From: Bromus sterilis
Taxonomy: Eukaryota > Streptophyta > Magnoliopsida > Poales > Poaceae
Assembly (NCBI GenBank): GCA_950022295.1
Contig: OX465600.1
Location: 311,684,031-311,748,030, forward strand
Direction: 5' to 3'
DNA: 64,000 nt
A program made the translations under genes and the position numbers. This document shows, one piece after another, positions 34,609-46,553 of the stretch (its first letter is position 1; every line of letters begins with the position of its first letter). The notes under the pieces were generated by a model that saw only the letters and a list, made by a program, of their open reading frames with translations, was not told the origin of the DNA and made no database searches.

Positions 34609-35036
34609 TTTTATAGCGGAGTAACACTGGCATTCTTCAACGAGAACAACATGACATCCAAAAAATCATAATTAAATTCTATGAGATTTGGAGTACCCTA
34701 AGAAATTACACATAGAAACGCAATTCACATAGATAAAATAAGTCAAAAAGATGTTTGCAAGGGTAAGCAAGTCGCGAGAGCAAAATATGACATTATCTCA
34801 ATACCACACAAACATACATAGAAAAACCAGGTTTCACTTTCCATGTCCACATTTAACTGTATTTACCAACTCACTGAAAATGTAACCCCCTAAAAGATAT
34901 TGAAGAATGGCATTAACCACCAAAAATACATTTATCTTGCCAAGAAGAGCTAAGATAGGACACACACTCAAAGATTAGCCATGTAAGCCAAATCTAACCA
35001 CCGAGCTCAACCACCACCGGATGATTTTGTGTATTA

Positions 35037-36870
35037 TTAGTCACTATCTGAGCTGCTGCCGTCTGAGCCAGCAAAATCAATGCAAGTACTACTACCACCG
35101 CCATATGCTTGGCTGCTAGGGTGAACAACCGTTGGCTCGTAGCCTTCGCAACCATAGCAATGCCCTAGAAAACATGATAATACAAAAAATGGAGTCAGAT
35201 AAATACTAACGTGAACAAAATAGGTTGCAGCCAATGCAAAATCGAAAACAAGAATCTGTGTACGTACCATTATCGTTTTTCCCAACGATACAACACATGA
35301 TCACATCATTCTCGCCATGGAAACTGGCGTTGACCTCAGAGAAGAATAGCTTGGTGCTGTCGGCAGCATCAGCAGAATGATGATGATGATGATGATGATC
35401 CTCTATTTTCTTTGCTGTGAAGTTGTAATGGATGCAGCCCCCTCCAAATTCCCAAAACAAGCGGATCACTGGTACCTCCACCAGCTCAAACTGAAAAGAC
35501 AAGATGGAGAAGTTCAGTTACAAACTTACAATAGAAGTTTGGGTTAGAGAGAGAGAGAGAGAGAGGGGGAGAGAGAGAGGGAGAGAGAGAGAGAGAGACC
35601 TTGGTGTTGTTTGCTCTGTTGTATTTACGCAGGGCTACTTGAGCATGGTGCTGCGCGTTCTTTTGCCGAAATGCGACTCTCTTCTCGCGTAGTGCATTCC
35701 TTATCTCCGGAGGTTTCCTCTCCCTCGGTAAACACTCTTCTTCTTCACCGGAATCGCTGCTGTACTCATATTCGGGTTCAGGAAAAGTGAACTGAAACCT
35801 AAATCCATGCTCCTCCAAGTTGACACCTTCAGGAGTGTTCCTTTCCTTGGAAGCCCAGCCAGCTCGGCTCCAAATGGATTGGGGGCTCATGTCCATGGAA
35901 GCCAGGCCAGCTCGATTCCTGATGCATCGACACAATTATTATCATGCCATCATAGAAATAATCAAAGACCATCTGCATCGTTTTTTCCGTTTTTATTATT
36001 ATGAAGTCTTGGTGTGTATCTGAGTGCGTGAAGAGTTTTCGAAAGGATTTGTCTAGGGCACATCTAGATGTGATGTGCCTTAGTTATTGTACATCTAAGT
36101 AGCTCAATTAAACTAGAAAAGAATAGAAAAAAGATGAAAGAAAATGTTTGCACGAATCTTCATATTAAAAAGATGCAATACTTAGAGAAATTAATAAATG
36201 TGCCCTAGCAAATCTGTTATTGAAACTGGTTACAAGAGATGAAAAACTTGTGTACTCCTTCCGTTCCAAAATATAAGACCTTCTAAAGATTTCACTATAA
36301 ACTAATTACGGATGTATATAGAAATATTTTAGAGTATAGATTCATTCATTTTGCTTTGTATGTAGTTCATAGTAGAATCTCTATAAGGTCTTACATTTAG
36401 AAACGGAAGGGAGTAATTTATTTCAGAATTCAAAACTGACATTGCGAATTAGAGCTTATATATGAGGCGACTGACGTTTACCTTGCGTACCTCCCCCTGG
36501 AAGCAGCGGATGAGAGTGCAGGATGGCGTTGCTTTGGCAGCTCCTCTGGCGAATTCTCCTTGTGCCTGAAGCAACTAGAACATGCCTAGAATTCAGAACT
36601 GACTACAGTGAACGGAAGCAGGGTCGTTTGCGCAATCTATGAATGGTTAATTCTAATTTCGCTAAAAAAAATATTCAGACCCGTAGGAGATTGATTGTTA
36701 GCACACATGTAACCTAGATATGCCTTTGAGTGGGCAGAGAGATGAGAACTGCAGATTTATTTACAAGAGTGGGCAGACTTTTCCTTATTAAGAAAATAAA
36801 ATAAAAAAACTGCATGCGTTTGGAGGGAGGCCAGGAGCATCAATCAAGCAACTTACGACGAATCCGCCAT
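35037..36870 (-). CDS. DUF3615-type protein, paralogue B
   Basis: Five exons: 36870-36857, 36565-36482, 35918-35600, 35490-35268 and 35164-35037, all GT-AG and in phase, again 255 aa. Exons 1 and 3 have exactly the same lengths as in paralogue A (14 and 319 nt). Exon 2 is 15 nt shorter, exon 4 is 12 nt longer (an extended His run) and exon 5 is 3 nt longer. The conserved core is nearly identical: ALREKRVAFRQKN, VALRKYNRANNTK, FELVEVPVIRLFWEFGGGCI and HCYGCEGYEPTVVHPSSQAY. A (GA)n microsatellite lies in intron 3 next to the donor, at about 35548-35598, and a MITE lies in intron 2. Both paralogues look intact. Function is unknown. Confidence 0.75.
35548..35598. repeat. (GA)n microsatellite at splice donor of DUF3615 gene B
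   Basis: An almost pure gagaga run on the + strand, that is (TC)n on the coding strand, starts immediately after the GT of intron 3. Paralogue A has only a short, interrupted version (tagagggagagaaag), so the array expanded after duplication. Confidence 0.85.
36253..36415. mobile_element. Stowaway MITE in intron 2 of DUF3615 gene B
   Basis: 163 bp, left end TACTCCTTCCGTTCCAAAAT and right inverted end AACGGAAGGGAGTA, with inner arms aagaccttct / aaggtctta. Not present in paralogue A. Confidence 0.9.
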
Positions 36871-38218
36871 GGTCGACGTACGGGTTCCCTCTTCCCTGCA
36901 GATCGCTTGACGGCGTACGTACGGGTTCTTCTATCTTTCTATCTAAAATCTGATGAAGGTGTGTGAGATTGATTCGGGTGGTCAGATAATATAGTACAAA
37001 GCGATGGATTGCTTTCCAAAACGGATGCGGTTTCCGGTTTGTGCGCCCCCTCCCTCCCTCTTCTACGGGAGTAAATTAATACAGCTGTGTCCACTTGAAT
37101 CCGAATACTCTCTCACGGGAGTCCTTCTTGTAGGGATTTTGAATTTCCAACACCTGTTGCTGCTCTATTTTAAACACCAAAACGGTTAGTAGTAGTTATA
37201 GGCATGGACAAGGCACTTTTTTTTTGGGGGTACGAACTTGATTAGTTGGTAGCGGTTCGGCTCCTCTGCAGTACTATTGTTACTGTACGGTTACTGTAGC
37301 GACACTAATCAACCCTCCATTTTAATCTCATGGTTATCATTTACCGCACTTGATTCTTTTTTTGATAACCCATCTACCCAAAAAAAAACGACTCACTGCG
37401 CATCGCATTCACACTGAAGAGTGGATAGATAAAGGATGGGAGAAGCGAGCACATGACCTCGCCGCCGGCCAAAATTAGGCTCTCCGGGCAAGCCCGCTCC
37501 CTCACTGAGCTAAGGTGTTGCGGCTGGACCTCTATGCGCTGCGGCAGTGACCCTGTCTTCCCAGGTTTCGCCGCAAGACTACGTCCGCTGGCGTCACCCG
37601 CCGACGCCGTCCGCTGGCCTCACCCGCCGACGCCGTCGACGGCAGCGGCTCGGGAGCCGTAGCAGGGTTCACCACACCCGCCTTCCAGGCTGCGTCCCCT
37701 GACGCCGGATGCCCTCGACCTCTACGGACGCCGCTCGACGCCCTCGTCAAGCTGCGCGCCCCCACCTTCGATTTCCCAGGCTGCGCCCCCCACCTCCTGC
37801 CCCCAAGCAGCCTCCACCTTCGTAGGCCACGCTGCCCGCCTCCTTCCCCGTCACGCTGCCGCTTCCCAAGAAGGAGCCCTCCTGAAGACAGAGTACTGCA
37901 GTTGGATCTCTCTGAAACGTTAGGTCCGTTCGCTTGCTCATGTTCTCATATAAAATGTCTGAATTATATCTATCTAGCTTCTGTTTCTTACCGTACTAGC
38001 ATTTGATGTGATTGTGTTATTGCATTGGTCCAATTACAATTTTATTTCAAGTTTCATAGGAGTAATCTGCAGTAGTGTAAGTGGTAGAATGATATATCAA
38101 ATTACCTTGTGAACCATAGCTTAGTTTCAGAATAACTACTGCAAGTGCAGCATGGTTAGAAGCTGATTGTGTAGTTCAGAAATATAATAGCTTAGAAGTA
38201 CAAAAGATAGGAAGTTTA
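36871..38218. other. Promoter side of DUF3615 gene B and intergenic DNA
   Basis: 36900-37145 matches the upstream region of paralogue A in part. 37440-37920 is GC-rich with open frames but no domain, and contains a direct repeat of about 26 bp (cgtccgctggcgtcacccgc and its copy at about 37583-37636). No gene is supported. Confidence 0.45.
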
Positions 38219-38634
38219 CTGCTTGTAAGGCCCGATATGCGGTACTGTTCCAGATTTAGATGTTTCCATCCAGATCCGGAGACGAAGCACATATCGGTTC
38301 CACCGCGACATATGACGGAGTCATATGCCCCGGATTTCCAACATGATATCACAACATTACAGATACAAGGATACAACATCTCATACAATCGGCATACAAC
38401 TGCCTTAAATACAATACAACAGCGGAAGGTACATGTCTGAGTACAGACTACAAGCAAATGCCTAGTGGCAAAGAGAAAAACATCGATTCCATAACCACAC
38501 GGGTCCAGGCCCTCCGCCGGGATCCGCCTAACTAGTCGTCGTCGAGTCTCCACGTGAAACGTTGATCACCATACTTGTTGTCGATCAAGAACCCTGAAAA
38601 GAGTTTGGGGGTAGTATCATGAGTACAGAGGTAC

Positions 38635-41600
38635 CACTACACCACGGGCAGAATCTAAGGGCGCCCCAACTGCCGGGATAGGCCACTATAGACGGCAATT
38701 GGACTGCCGGCAACCGTTCTTTGCCGGCAGGCCGGCCTGTCCGGAATAACCCTGTCGGGAAAAGTCTTCCCCGGCAGGCAAATCTTCCCCGGCAGTTCTA
38801 TTGCCTCGTTTTACCTATCATTCCCGGCAGGCCACCAGCCTGCTTAGATAACTTTTGCCGGCAGTTAGACTGCCCTGGCACTTTCTGAGGCTTCCCTCCA
38901 CCACTTACACGGGAGGTTTTTTCCATTTCAAAATTTAAAATTCAAACTTAAACAAATCACACACACAAAATACTTCATTGAAAGTATCACAGACAAGATA
39001 CTTCATTGCAAGTCATAACTTGTTCATACATAGGCATCACATATAGCATCACACATAAGTTCATCATGATCGAGATGACTTCATCCTACAAGTACTTCAT
39101 CCAGTGCACAAGTACTACACCTACCTAACAAAATGACCTACAAGTACATCATCCAGTGTACAAGTACTTCACCTACCTAACAAGATGAACAATGCATTAG
39201 TTTCTAAAACAATGATCGTCACCCACACCCAACAACACCTCTTGGTCGCGCCCTCGCAGCGCCTTGCCCGCAACTCCTCCTTGTCGCGCTCCTGATTGCG
39301 TCGTACATGCAACACAATCATATTAATTACCAAAGAAAATCTGCATTAGAAAATATTAGGTTGCCAACGAAGCAATAAGGATTCATGGGTACTAAGTAAT
39401 CCATCAAAAGTAGTTCCCATACCAATCACGTTTTAAAATTGGAACTTTAGATTAGCCACGTAAAGTACACATACGCAAAGGACAAAAAATGCTGGAAATA
39501 ACCACACAAATCATCTACTAAAAATAACCACACAAACCAGCTACTGAAAGTAACCACACAAATGAGCTACTTCTGCGGACAATGCTACGGACAATGCTGC
39601 CACCAATGGATATCATAAACAAGACCTCACACAAAGAGCTAGCCAAGATATTAGAATTCAGAACATAATTCCTGATAGAAAAATAACAGGAGACAAGATG
39701 ATAGATGGAGTTTAAGCTAGTATATAAATTAGGATCGACTACTCTGTTGTTTATAGGAACAGAAACAACTGCTCTGGAGTACTTAGCAGCTAAAGAGTAA
39801 ACCACAAATAGACTGCATACAGAGAGAGCTAAAGGTGCAAGATTTCTGTAACATGCAGGCAGTGTCGGAGACGAGTTGTGCCAGGTGCTTACCAGTGCAA
39901 AACACATTTAGTATCAAGAACATGATGAACTCATCCTCAAATGCAGATGCATAGTGATGTGCAGTGACAACCACTGAAATTGTAACAGTACCAACCTGAA
40001 TTTCACTTGATACTGTGGGGAATCCTCAAGTCTAGTGACTTCTTTTTTTTAAGTAAATCCATTGACTTCTCATCCTTCTTGAAACAAGCAAACCTCTTAT
40101 TATTTTGGGAAATGTCAAGACCATCGCCCAAAGCTCCCTACAGGATCAAAAATAATTAAACCAAGAACAAAATGCTCACAAGGCATACCCATGCATTTAA
40201 AAACAAAATAAATTCTGAAGTACAATAGAGAAGTGATCAACATATCACTTCACTGAATCAAAGATGAAAACAAACAACAATAGCAACGTATTTTCACAAG
40301 TCAAATGGCATAAAGAGTTATTTATAACTTTATCTTTATCATCTTAAGATGATTCTACAGCTAACAAGGTCATACAACACAAAGGAGGCACCTCGGTACA
40401 GTTTTGGACACGATCTGCCATTCAACTTTGGACAAGTACAGCTTGAGTTCTAGACCACCAAAAGAATTGATCTTAGATAATTTGGAAATCTTAAGAAAAT
40501 TACTACAACTCTTCTATTATCACCAAGACATGATTTGAGGTGTAACTAAGCTGAAAAGCATCATCATTTAGATCTGCACAGATTAAATGCAAAACATGAC
40601 AGAGCATTTGTTAATTCCATAACTCCTAAACTGGCAAGTGTATGGTCATGAAATTTTAACACAATCAAGATAAGAAATTTAGCTACAGGTTTTGTATTGA
40701 CCACATTCACAGAAATATCATTTGCACCACCAAAATAATTGCCAGGAAGATCGAATGGCTTAGCGCATCCTGCGCCTACTGGACCTGACTTCGTAGGATA
40801 CTCTGATAGACTAGTCGAATGGTAACAAATACTGCACGTGCAAGCCAAACAACAGAGGCATATCTAGATGCATTTATTATCTATATTGTTAACATCTAAC
40901 ATATTGTTGCTATATATGCTGCTCCATGCAACTCCTAGTCATAAACAAGCAATCATATTACTTAGCACAATTTATTAGAGATAAAGCATATGTGATTCTT
41001 GATTGAAGTAAGATGGAATCAGTGGCACCAGAGAGAACAGAGGATAGGAATACCTATGCAGGAGTAAGAGCTGTGGAGAGAATGAGCGCCGGGGTGTAGG
41101 CCGATGGACTCGCTGGGCTGGAGATGTTCTCCCCCGCTGCAGCTGCGTGTAAAAAAATTACAGTGAGTCTAAACAGAAAATAAAACGCATAACTGTAGTG
41201 AAGCAAATCAATCGGAGGTATGGAAGGCACACATGTCATTCTTGCTCTTGCAATTAAACAATTACAAAGAATGCACAACTGAAAAAATATAAGCTTATTC
41301 TATGTCCAAAGTTTCACTAAATATTTACTAAATCTGAATGAACAAAAACAAAAATGAGAATCCCCAGAACACAAAATTGAAACAAAAAAAATGCTTTAGA
41401 GATAGTTGTACTGGTGCTCACTCATCGAATACACAATATATGTTCTCCTTCTTCTGAACCTGATGCTTCCAACAATGCACTAATCGGAGAGCTATTCACT
41501 AAAACTGACTTCTCAAGTTTCATAAATAGGATACATTTCTCGGTCTCAAGTCTCATCTAAATAGCATGGATGAATTGAATAGCATGGATGACAAAAAGAG

Positions 41601-42569
41601 AGAGGTTTCGAACGGCCAGGGAGCGGCTACCTGCTTAACAGAGATGGGTAAGGTGAGCTTCACAGACGATCTCCCTCACAACACCCCTCCATCTCCACCT
41701 GACGGTAGCGCAGCCACTGCGGCTCCAACTCCTCGACCCTGGCCAGCACCTCTCATAGGAGCTCCTAGGGCAGCTCTGCCCAACGGCAGCCCAGCCGCGC
41801 GGCCTCCTCCGGCGCCACGGTAGCCATCCGCAGGACGCGCGCCCAAAACAAATTTCGACGCCAGGAGATGGCGTCCACCTCGAACTTCATCCGACCGCTG
41901 TCCTGCTGAACCCTAGCACCACGGGATCGAAGGGGACTCGGGGACAAAACGAGGAGGTGATGGGGAGATCCTTTCCGGCGGCTTGGATCCGGGGATGGGA
42001 CGAGGAGCTGTTGGATCTGGTACAGGTACGGGATGAGGGAGCGGTGTCCGTGGGGAGGCGGCAGTGCAGCGGGGAGGGAGGAGAGGAGATGGGGGGGGGC
42101 TCCGACGGCGGATGGGATTTAGGCACCGACGGCGGGTGGGATTTGGGCGCCGACGGTGAAGGGGGTTTGGGCACCCACGACGGAGGGGATTTGGGAGCCG
42201 ACGGCGGAGGGGATTTGGGCGCGGTGGCCGTGGCCCGTGGGGAGGCGGTGGGGCGGCGGGAAGGGGGAGATGGGGGGCACGGCGATAGATTAGGGATTTG
42301 AGATGGAGGGGCGCGGCGAGAGATTGGGGATATTCCCTCCTCCGACATGTTTTTCCCTCCGTTTTTTCATCTCCGCGCGCTTATTTTCGGGTCAAACGCT
42401 AAATATATGTGCCGGCAATTGACTGCCGGTATGTTATAACCTATGCCGGCAGTTAGTTTGCCATCAACATTATATACCGGCAGGCAACTTATAACGACAC
42501 CCTAACTGCCGGGATAGGTCAACTTTTGTCGGCAGAGCTCTGCCGGCATATTCTGCCCGTGGTGTAGTG
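38635..42569. mobile_element. Non-autonomous CACTA transposon, 3.9 kb
   Basis: The 20-bp terminal inverted repeats are perfect (CACTACACCACGGGCAGAAT and its complement) and flanked by a 3-bp duplication TAC (38632-38634 and 42570-42572). Both ends carry many subterminal motifs such as ctgccggcag and gccggcagg in both orientations. No transposase was found. The interior is mostly AT-rich, with one GC-rich block (41570-42300) bearing open frames without a known domain. The intact ends suggest relatively recent mobility with help from an autonomous relative. Confidence 0.95.
42103..42222 (+). repeat. 24-bp tandem repeat in the CACTA interior
   Basis: Five units with the pattern cgacggcggrtgggatttgg gcgc. 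In the open + frame each unit encodes an octapeptide of the DGGWDLGT type that degenerates towards DGGGDLGA. The frame (41957-42301) has no other feature and is not called as a gene. Confidence 0.8.
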
Positions 42570-45393
42570 TACTCAGCATCCAACTGTAGTGGTCATCTGA
42601 CCCAGCAAGGACTTCGTCACTCGTCATTCTAGGACAACTAGTAGTTTACGTAAGGATGGGGTAAGTGGTGAGGTTGCTGCCGCACTAGCATTTATGAAGT
42701 GGCTAACGATCTAAAGAGTAAGATAAGAATCCAAGCATTCGATGAGGAATCGCCTCCAACAAGTCTTGCTATCAACTACTGACGCAAACATAACACCTAT
42801 CCTATCCTTGTCCTCCTCTTCGCATCCCGACGAAGAAGAAGCAGTCAAGGCACACACACACGTTGATCAAGTTATATTAAGATTATCTCAGTTGTTGTTG
42901 TCTATGAACAAGGAGTAGGTCTCAAGTCGTCCATAACCGTGGACACGGCTTCTCGAAAAGATTTAACCCTGCAGGGGTGTACCAACTGCCCATTACAAGA
43001 CTCCGCACGCACGCCCATCACTCTCAGTTGCTACCCATGATAGGCAACCATTTTATGATTTAGTCCAAGAGATCCGGAACGGCAGGTCCCTCTAACTAAC
43101 AACGCACAAATCCGGGTGGCCCCCGGTGAGTCGACATCCAACTCAAAAGTCGGCCGCGCTCTCGAATCGGCCTCTACCGTCTGGACGAGGTCGGGTTAGC
43201 TACCCAAACAGATGTGGGCAGCCCCCTAGCTTACAGGTTTGGACCAACAGAAAAACTATGTCTCCGCTGGCCCGAGTTGTTTCGAAAACAGCTGGGGCGC
43301 CAACCAACACACACACGTTGCAAAAGGTAAAACCAGCTTGGGCCACCACTAGAAATGTTTGAAGCTAGATAGGTAAGAAAAGGGGACCCCATAAAATCCT
43401 GCACGCGGTTAGGCACGCTCAGTCTTAAAACCAATACCCGGAACTCGGATCCTAGGTGACTCGAATGGAACAAAGCGTCGGGGCGGGATAGCCTAGACCT
43501 TCCATCCTTCGTCGAATATAGTCAACATTTATAATAATCATATCATCAACATTAATAATAATAATGTGATATCCCAAACCAAGAAGTGGCAGAGTAACAT
43601 CGTAGCATCCTAAGCATGCATACTAAGCAGGGGTTGAGCAACGAGCAATAGTAACATAGCAGTACAAGGTTTGCTGGGAGGGGACATGGCTGTATCGGTT
43701 TGAAAGTGGCTATAAACATGTGGTAGGATCAAACATCGAACCTAACCTATACTAGCATGCAAACCGCTGGTTGAAATAGAATGGATCATAAGTAATGTAT
43801 AGTCCTTGCCTGTTGATAAGTCGGGTTCCGAAGGTGTAGTTGATCGCAAGCTCGCATCGTCTCCGAGAGGTACCCGCGGAAGCACACAAGACGATAAACA
43901 CTGGAAAGCAATCAACGAGCAAGCACGCTATTACTACGAGGCAAACACGAGCAAGCATCAACAAGAAGCAACACGAGACATCGCACCTACCGTCGAGAGC
44001 GGTTACTAACAATTTAAGTGGAGTACTCGTCACACACGACGATACCGCACGTTTACGATGGTTCAAGTTGTTTAGCTACAGGTAATCAACAAATTTGTTA
44101 ACATGGCAAGCACAGAAGCATCGCATAGCACACAAGCATGGCAAGAGTTTAAGCATAAATAAACTACCTAACCTAGTCACTTTAAGTGGGGGGGGGTAAA
44201 ACCTATACATGCCAGCTATTGCGGACCCCACGAAAATTATAACGTTTGGTACTGTTTTGCCTAAACAATATTTTATTATTTTATTTAGCAAGCAAGAACA
44301 GCATAAACACAGTCTACATCCAATTCTAGTCAAGTTACATATAAGAAACATTTTTATCGGAGCAACGGATAAAAAGTTATTGCAATTACAGTTTCAGTGG
44401 CAGACAGTGTAATTAGCAGGCAAACAACATGTAAACAAGGTCAAACATGGCAACAAGCAACATTTTATTAATCTACGCGCAAAACGGAGCAACTTTCATG
44501 TAGAAAGCGTCTCCATCGGAGCTGCCGGTGAAAAGATACGGGCACCGCAAAAGCTAATACAATATGCAATTAAATAAAAAACCTAGCAGCAGAAAAAAAA
44601 ACTAAACGGGCCGAATCTACTAGGCCCAACAGAAAAAAAAGAAATAAATAAAAAAGGGGAAAAAAGAGGGGCATCTCACCCATGGGCCACGGCCCATCTG
44701 GCCGAGGTGGCTGGATCTGGATGGTGGGCCGCTGGAAGCTCGGCCTGGCAGGCCGCTTGTGGGCGTGGCCGGCCCACCTGGCGCGCGGGGCCCACTGGCT
44801 GGACGGCTGGCTCGTGCTCGTCCCGCACGGGGAGGCTGGCGCCGGCGGCCGGCCTAGGGCACTCCGGCGAGCGCAAGGCGGCAGCGCGGCAAGAGGAGGA
44901 GGACGGGAAGGCGGGGGGACGGGCGGAGGTCGGGTGCGTGCAGCCGGATCTGGCCGGATCCGGGCTGTGACGGCGCCGGACTCCGGATGTGGCCGCGCGG
45001 TTCATGGCGTCGCCCATGCTCGGGGTGGCGGCCATGGCGCTTGAGCCTTTCTGCAGGGACGGCGAAGAGAGAGGGTTAGGGGAAGAGGGGAGAGAGGAGA
45101 AGGAGGGAGAGAAGGAGAGGGAGGCCGGCGGCGAGCCCGCGGTGGAGGCGGCGGCAGTGAAGCCCTCGGGCTGGCGGCGGCGCACTGTGAGGAGAGGAGG
45201 GAGGTGATGCGGTTGGTGGGGGATCCAGGCGCGATCTGGACCCCAGATCTGGTAGATCGACGGCCGAAAACGCATGGGAGGCTAGGGTTTCGGGGAGAGA
45301 GGGATTTGGGGGCAAATCTGAAGTTTTTAGAGGGGGTTGGCTGCAATTTTTACAAAGGGGAACCCTAACTGGCTAGTTTGGGAGGTGGGGGTC

Positions 45394-45401
45394 ATTATAT
45401 A
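45394..45401 (-). promoter_or_regulatory. TATA box of the large LTR
   Basis: Reads TATATAAT on the minus strand within ctgcctatataatgaccccc; position and the following leader-like sequence fit an LTR promoter. Confidence 0.5.
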
Positions 45402-45871
45402 GGCAGGTTGGCTGGCCAGTTTACGCAAACGCCCCCGGTACCCCTCTCGTGCGTCCGGCGATCGCGTTCGTGACCGCCGAGACTCCGTACGGACTCCGAT
45501 TCCGACGAAATCTCGAACCACGCGCTCAGCGCGTCGAGCCCGTCGATCGTACCTCACTGCGGTGACATTCCGACAACATTTTTCGGCGCCCCTGAAAATA
45601 ATCCGTTTATTAAATAAACGGGTTTTTCGATCCGGTGGCGATGGCTGGACTTGTGTCGGTAGCGACAGTGCTCGGGTGAAATCCCGGTCTCGCAAAGGTC
45701 GTGTGCCGTGGTGGAAAGGGGTCGGTCACGCATCCGATACGAGAATAGGGGGAGAAATATTCACCGATTATTATTTCGGCGAAGCAAACACTACAAACAA
45801 ATCAAACAATCAAACAATTCACACCGAAAACAAAATTTTTAATTTTTGCAAAACTGGGCCGTTACACTGCT

Positions 45872-46553
45872 GGAGAAACACAATCTCTGAATGAACTGGA
45901 CAAGTTAACTCAAGCAAAAAATCTAGTTCACAAAACAGATAAACTGGTTCCATGTTTCCAAAATCTAGTTCATAGTTCAGGAGAACAGATAAACAAACAC
46001 ATTTAAAATAGATAAACATATCCAGAGGCTGCAGTTCAGGTGTGTCTCCAAAATAAACACAACAGAGCGCACATGCATTACTCTCATCTCATTTTCTATG
46101 AACCTATTGTCATATCCAAGGAAAATATGAGTTATTTTATAAGTCCCAAATATCATCAGCTTCACTCTGCAAATTCAAGAGATATAATCGGTTACACACA
46201 AAAATCATATTGCTCACTAATGGATTTCTTGAATTTTGCACATGGTTAGTGGAATACCGTCATTAAACGAGCATAGAACCCATATTCTTGGAAACCATCT
46301 GCATTTCTTCCAGCCATTTGCTCTACAGGCGCCTGGCATTGTGCTATTGGGATGACCTTCTCTCGTCTCTATAAAAAAACAGAACCAATATTAGTTGAGC
46401 TACTAGTAAATCAGTAGGGTATTTAGATAAGTGATGAGATATATACAGAAGAAGATTGTTTTTCGGGTACGAATTTAGCTGCCTTTTTTTCTTTTTATTG
46501 GGATGTTGCTTTTCAAGCCATGATTTGTTTCTTTTTTAAGTCTTATTTTGAAA
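45872..46553. other. AT-rich flank of the FAR1-like pseudogene
   Basis: No gene or clear repeat. It may include the former 3' UTR of the minus-strand pseudogene. Confidence 0.4.

Larger units (their letters stand above)
38224..45866 (-). mobile_element. Probable solo LTR of a large-LTR retrotransposon (split by a CACTA element)
   Basis: Bounded by TGTAAGGCCC on the left and GGGCCGTTACA on the right, an inverted pair compatible with TG...CA LTR ends. A perfect 5-bp target duplication CTGCT flanks it (38219-38223 and 45867-45871). Removing the nested CACTA element and one TAC leaves about 3.7 kb. On the minus strand, which I take as sense, a TATATAAT box lies about 465 bp in, followed by a GC-rich transcribed-type region. 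No internal LTR copy, primer site or pol gene is present, hence solo LTR, perhaps of a LARD-like family. An alternative is an unusual DNA element with 10-11-bp inverted ends. Confidence 0.7.

Noticed and set aside
44676..45275. 199-aa Pro/Ala/Ser-rich frame on the - strand
   Set aside because: Lies inside the transcribed-type part of the solo LTR; composition explains the openness and no domain is seen.
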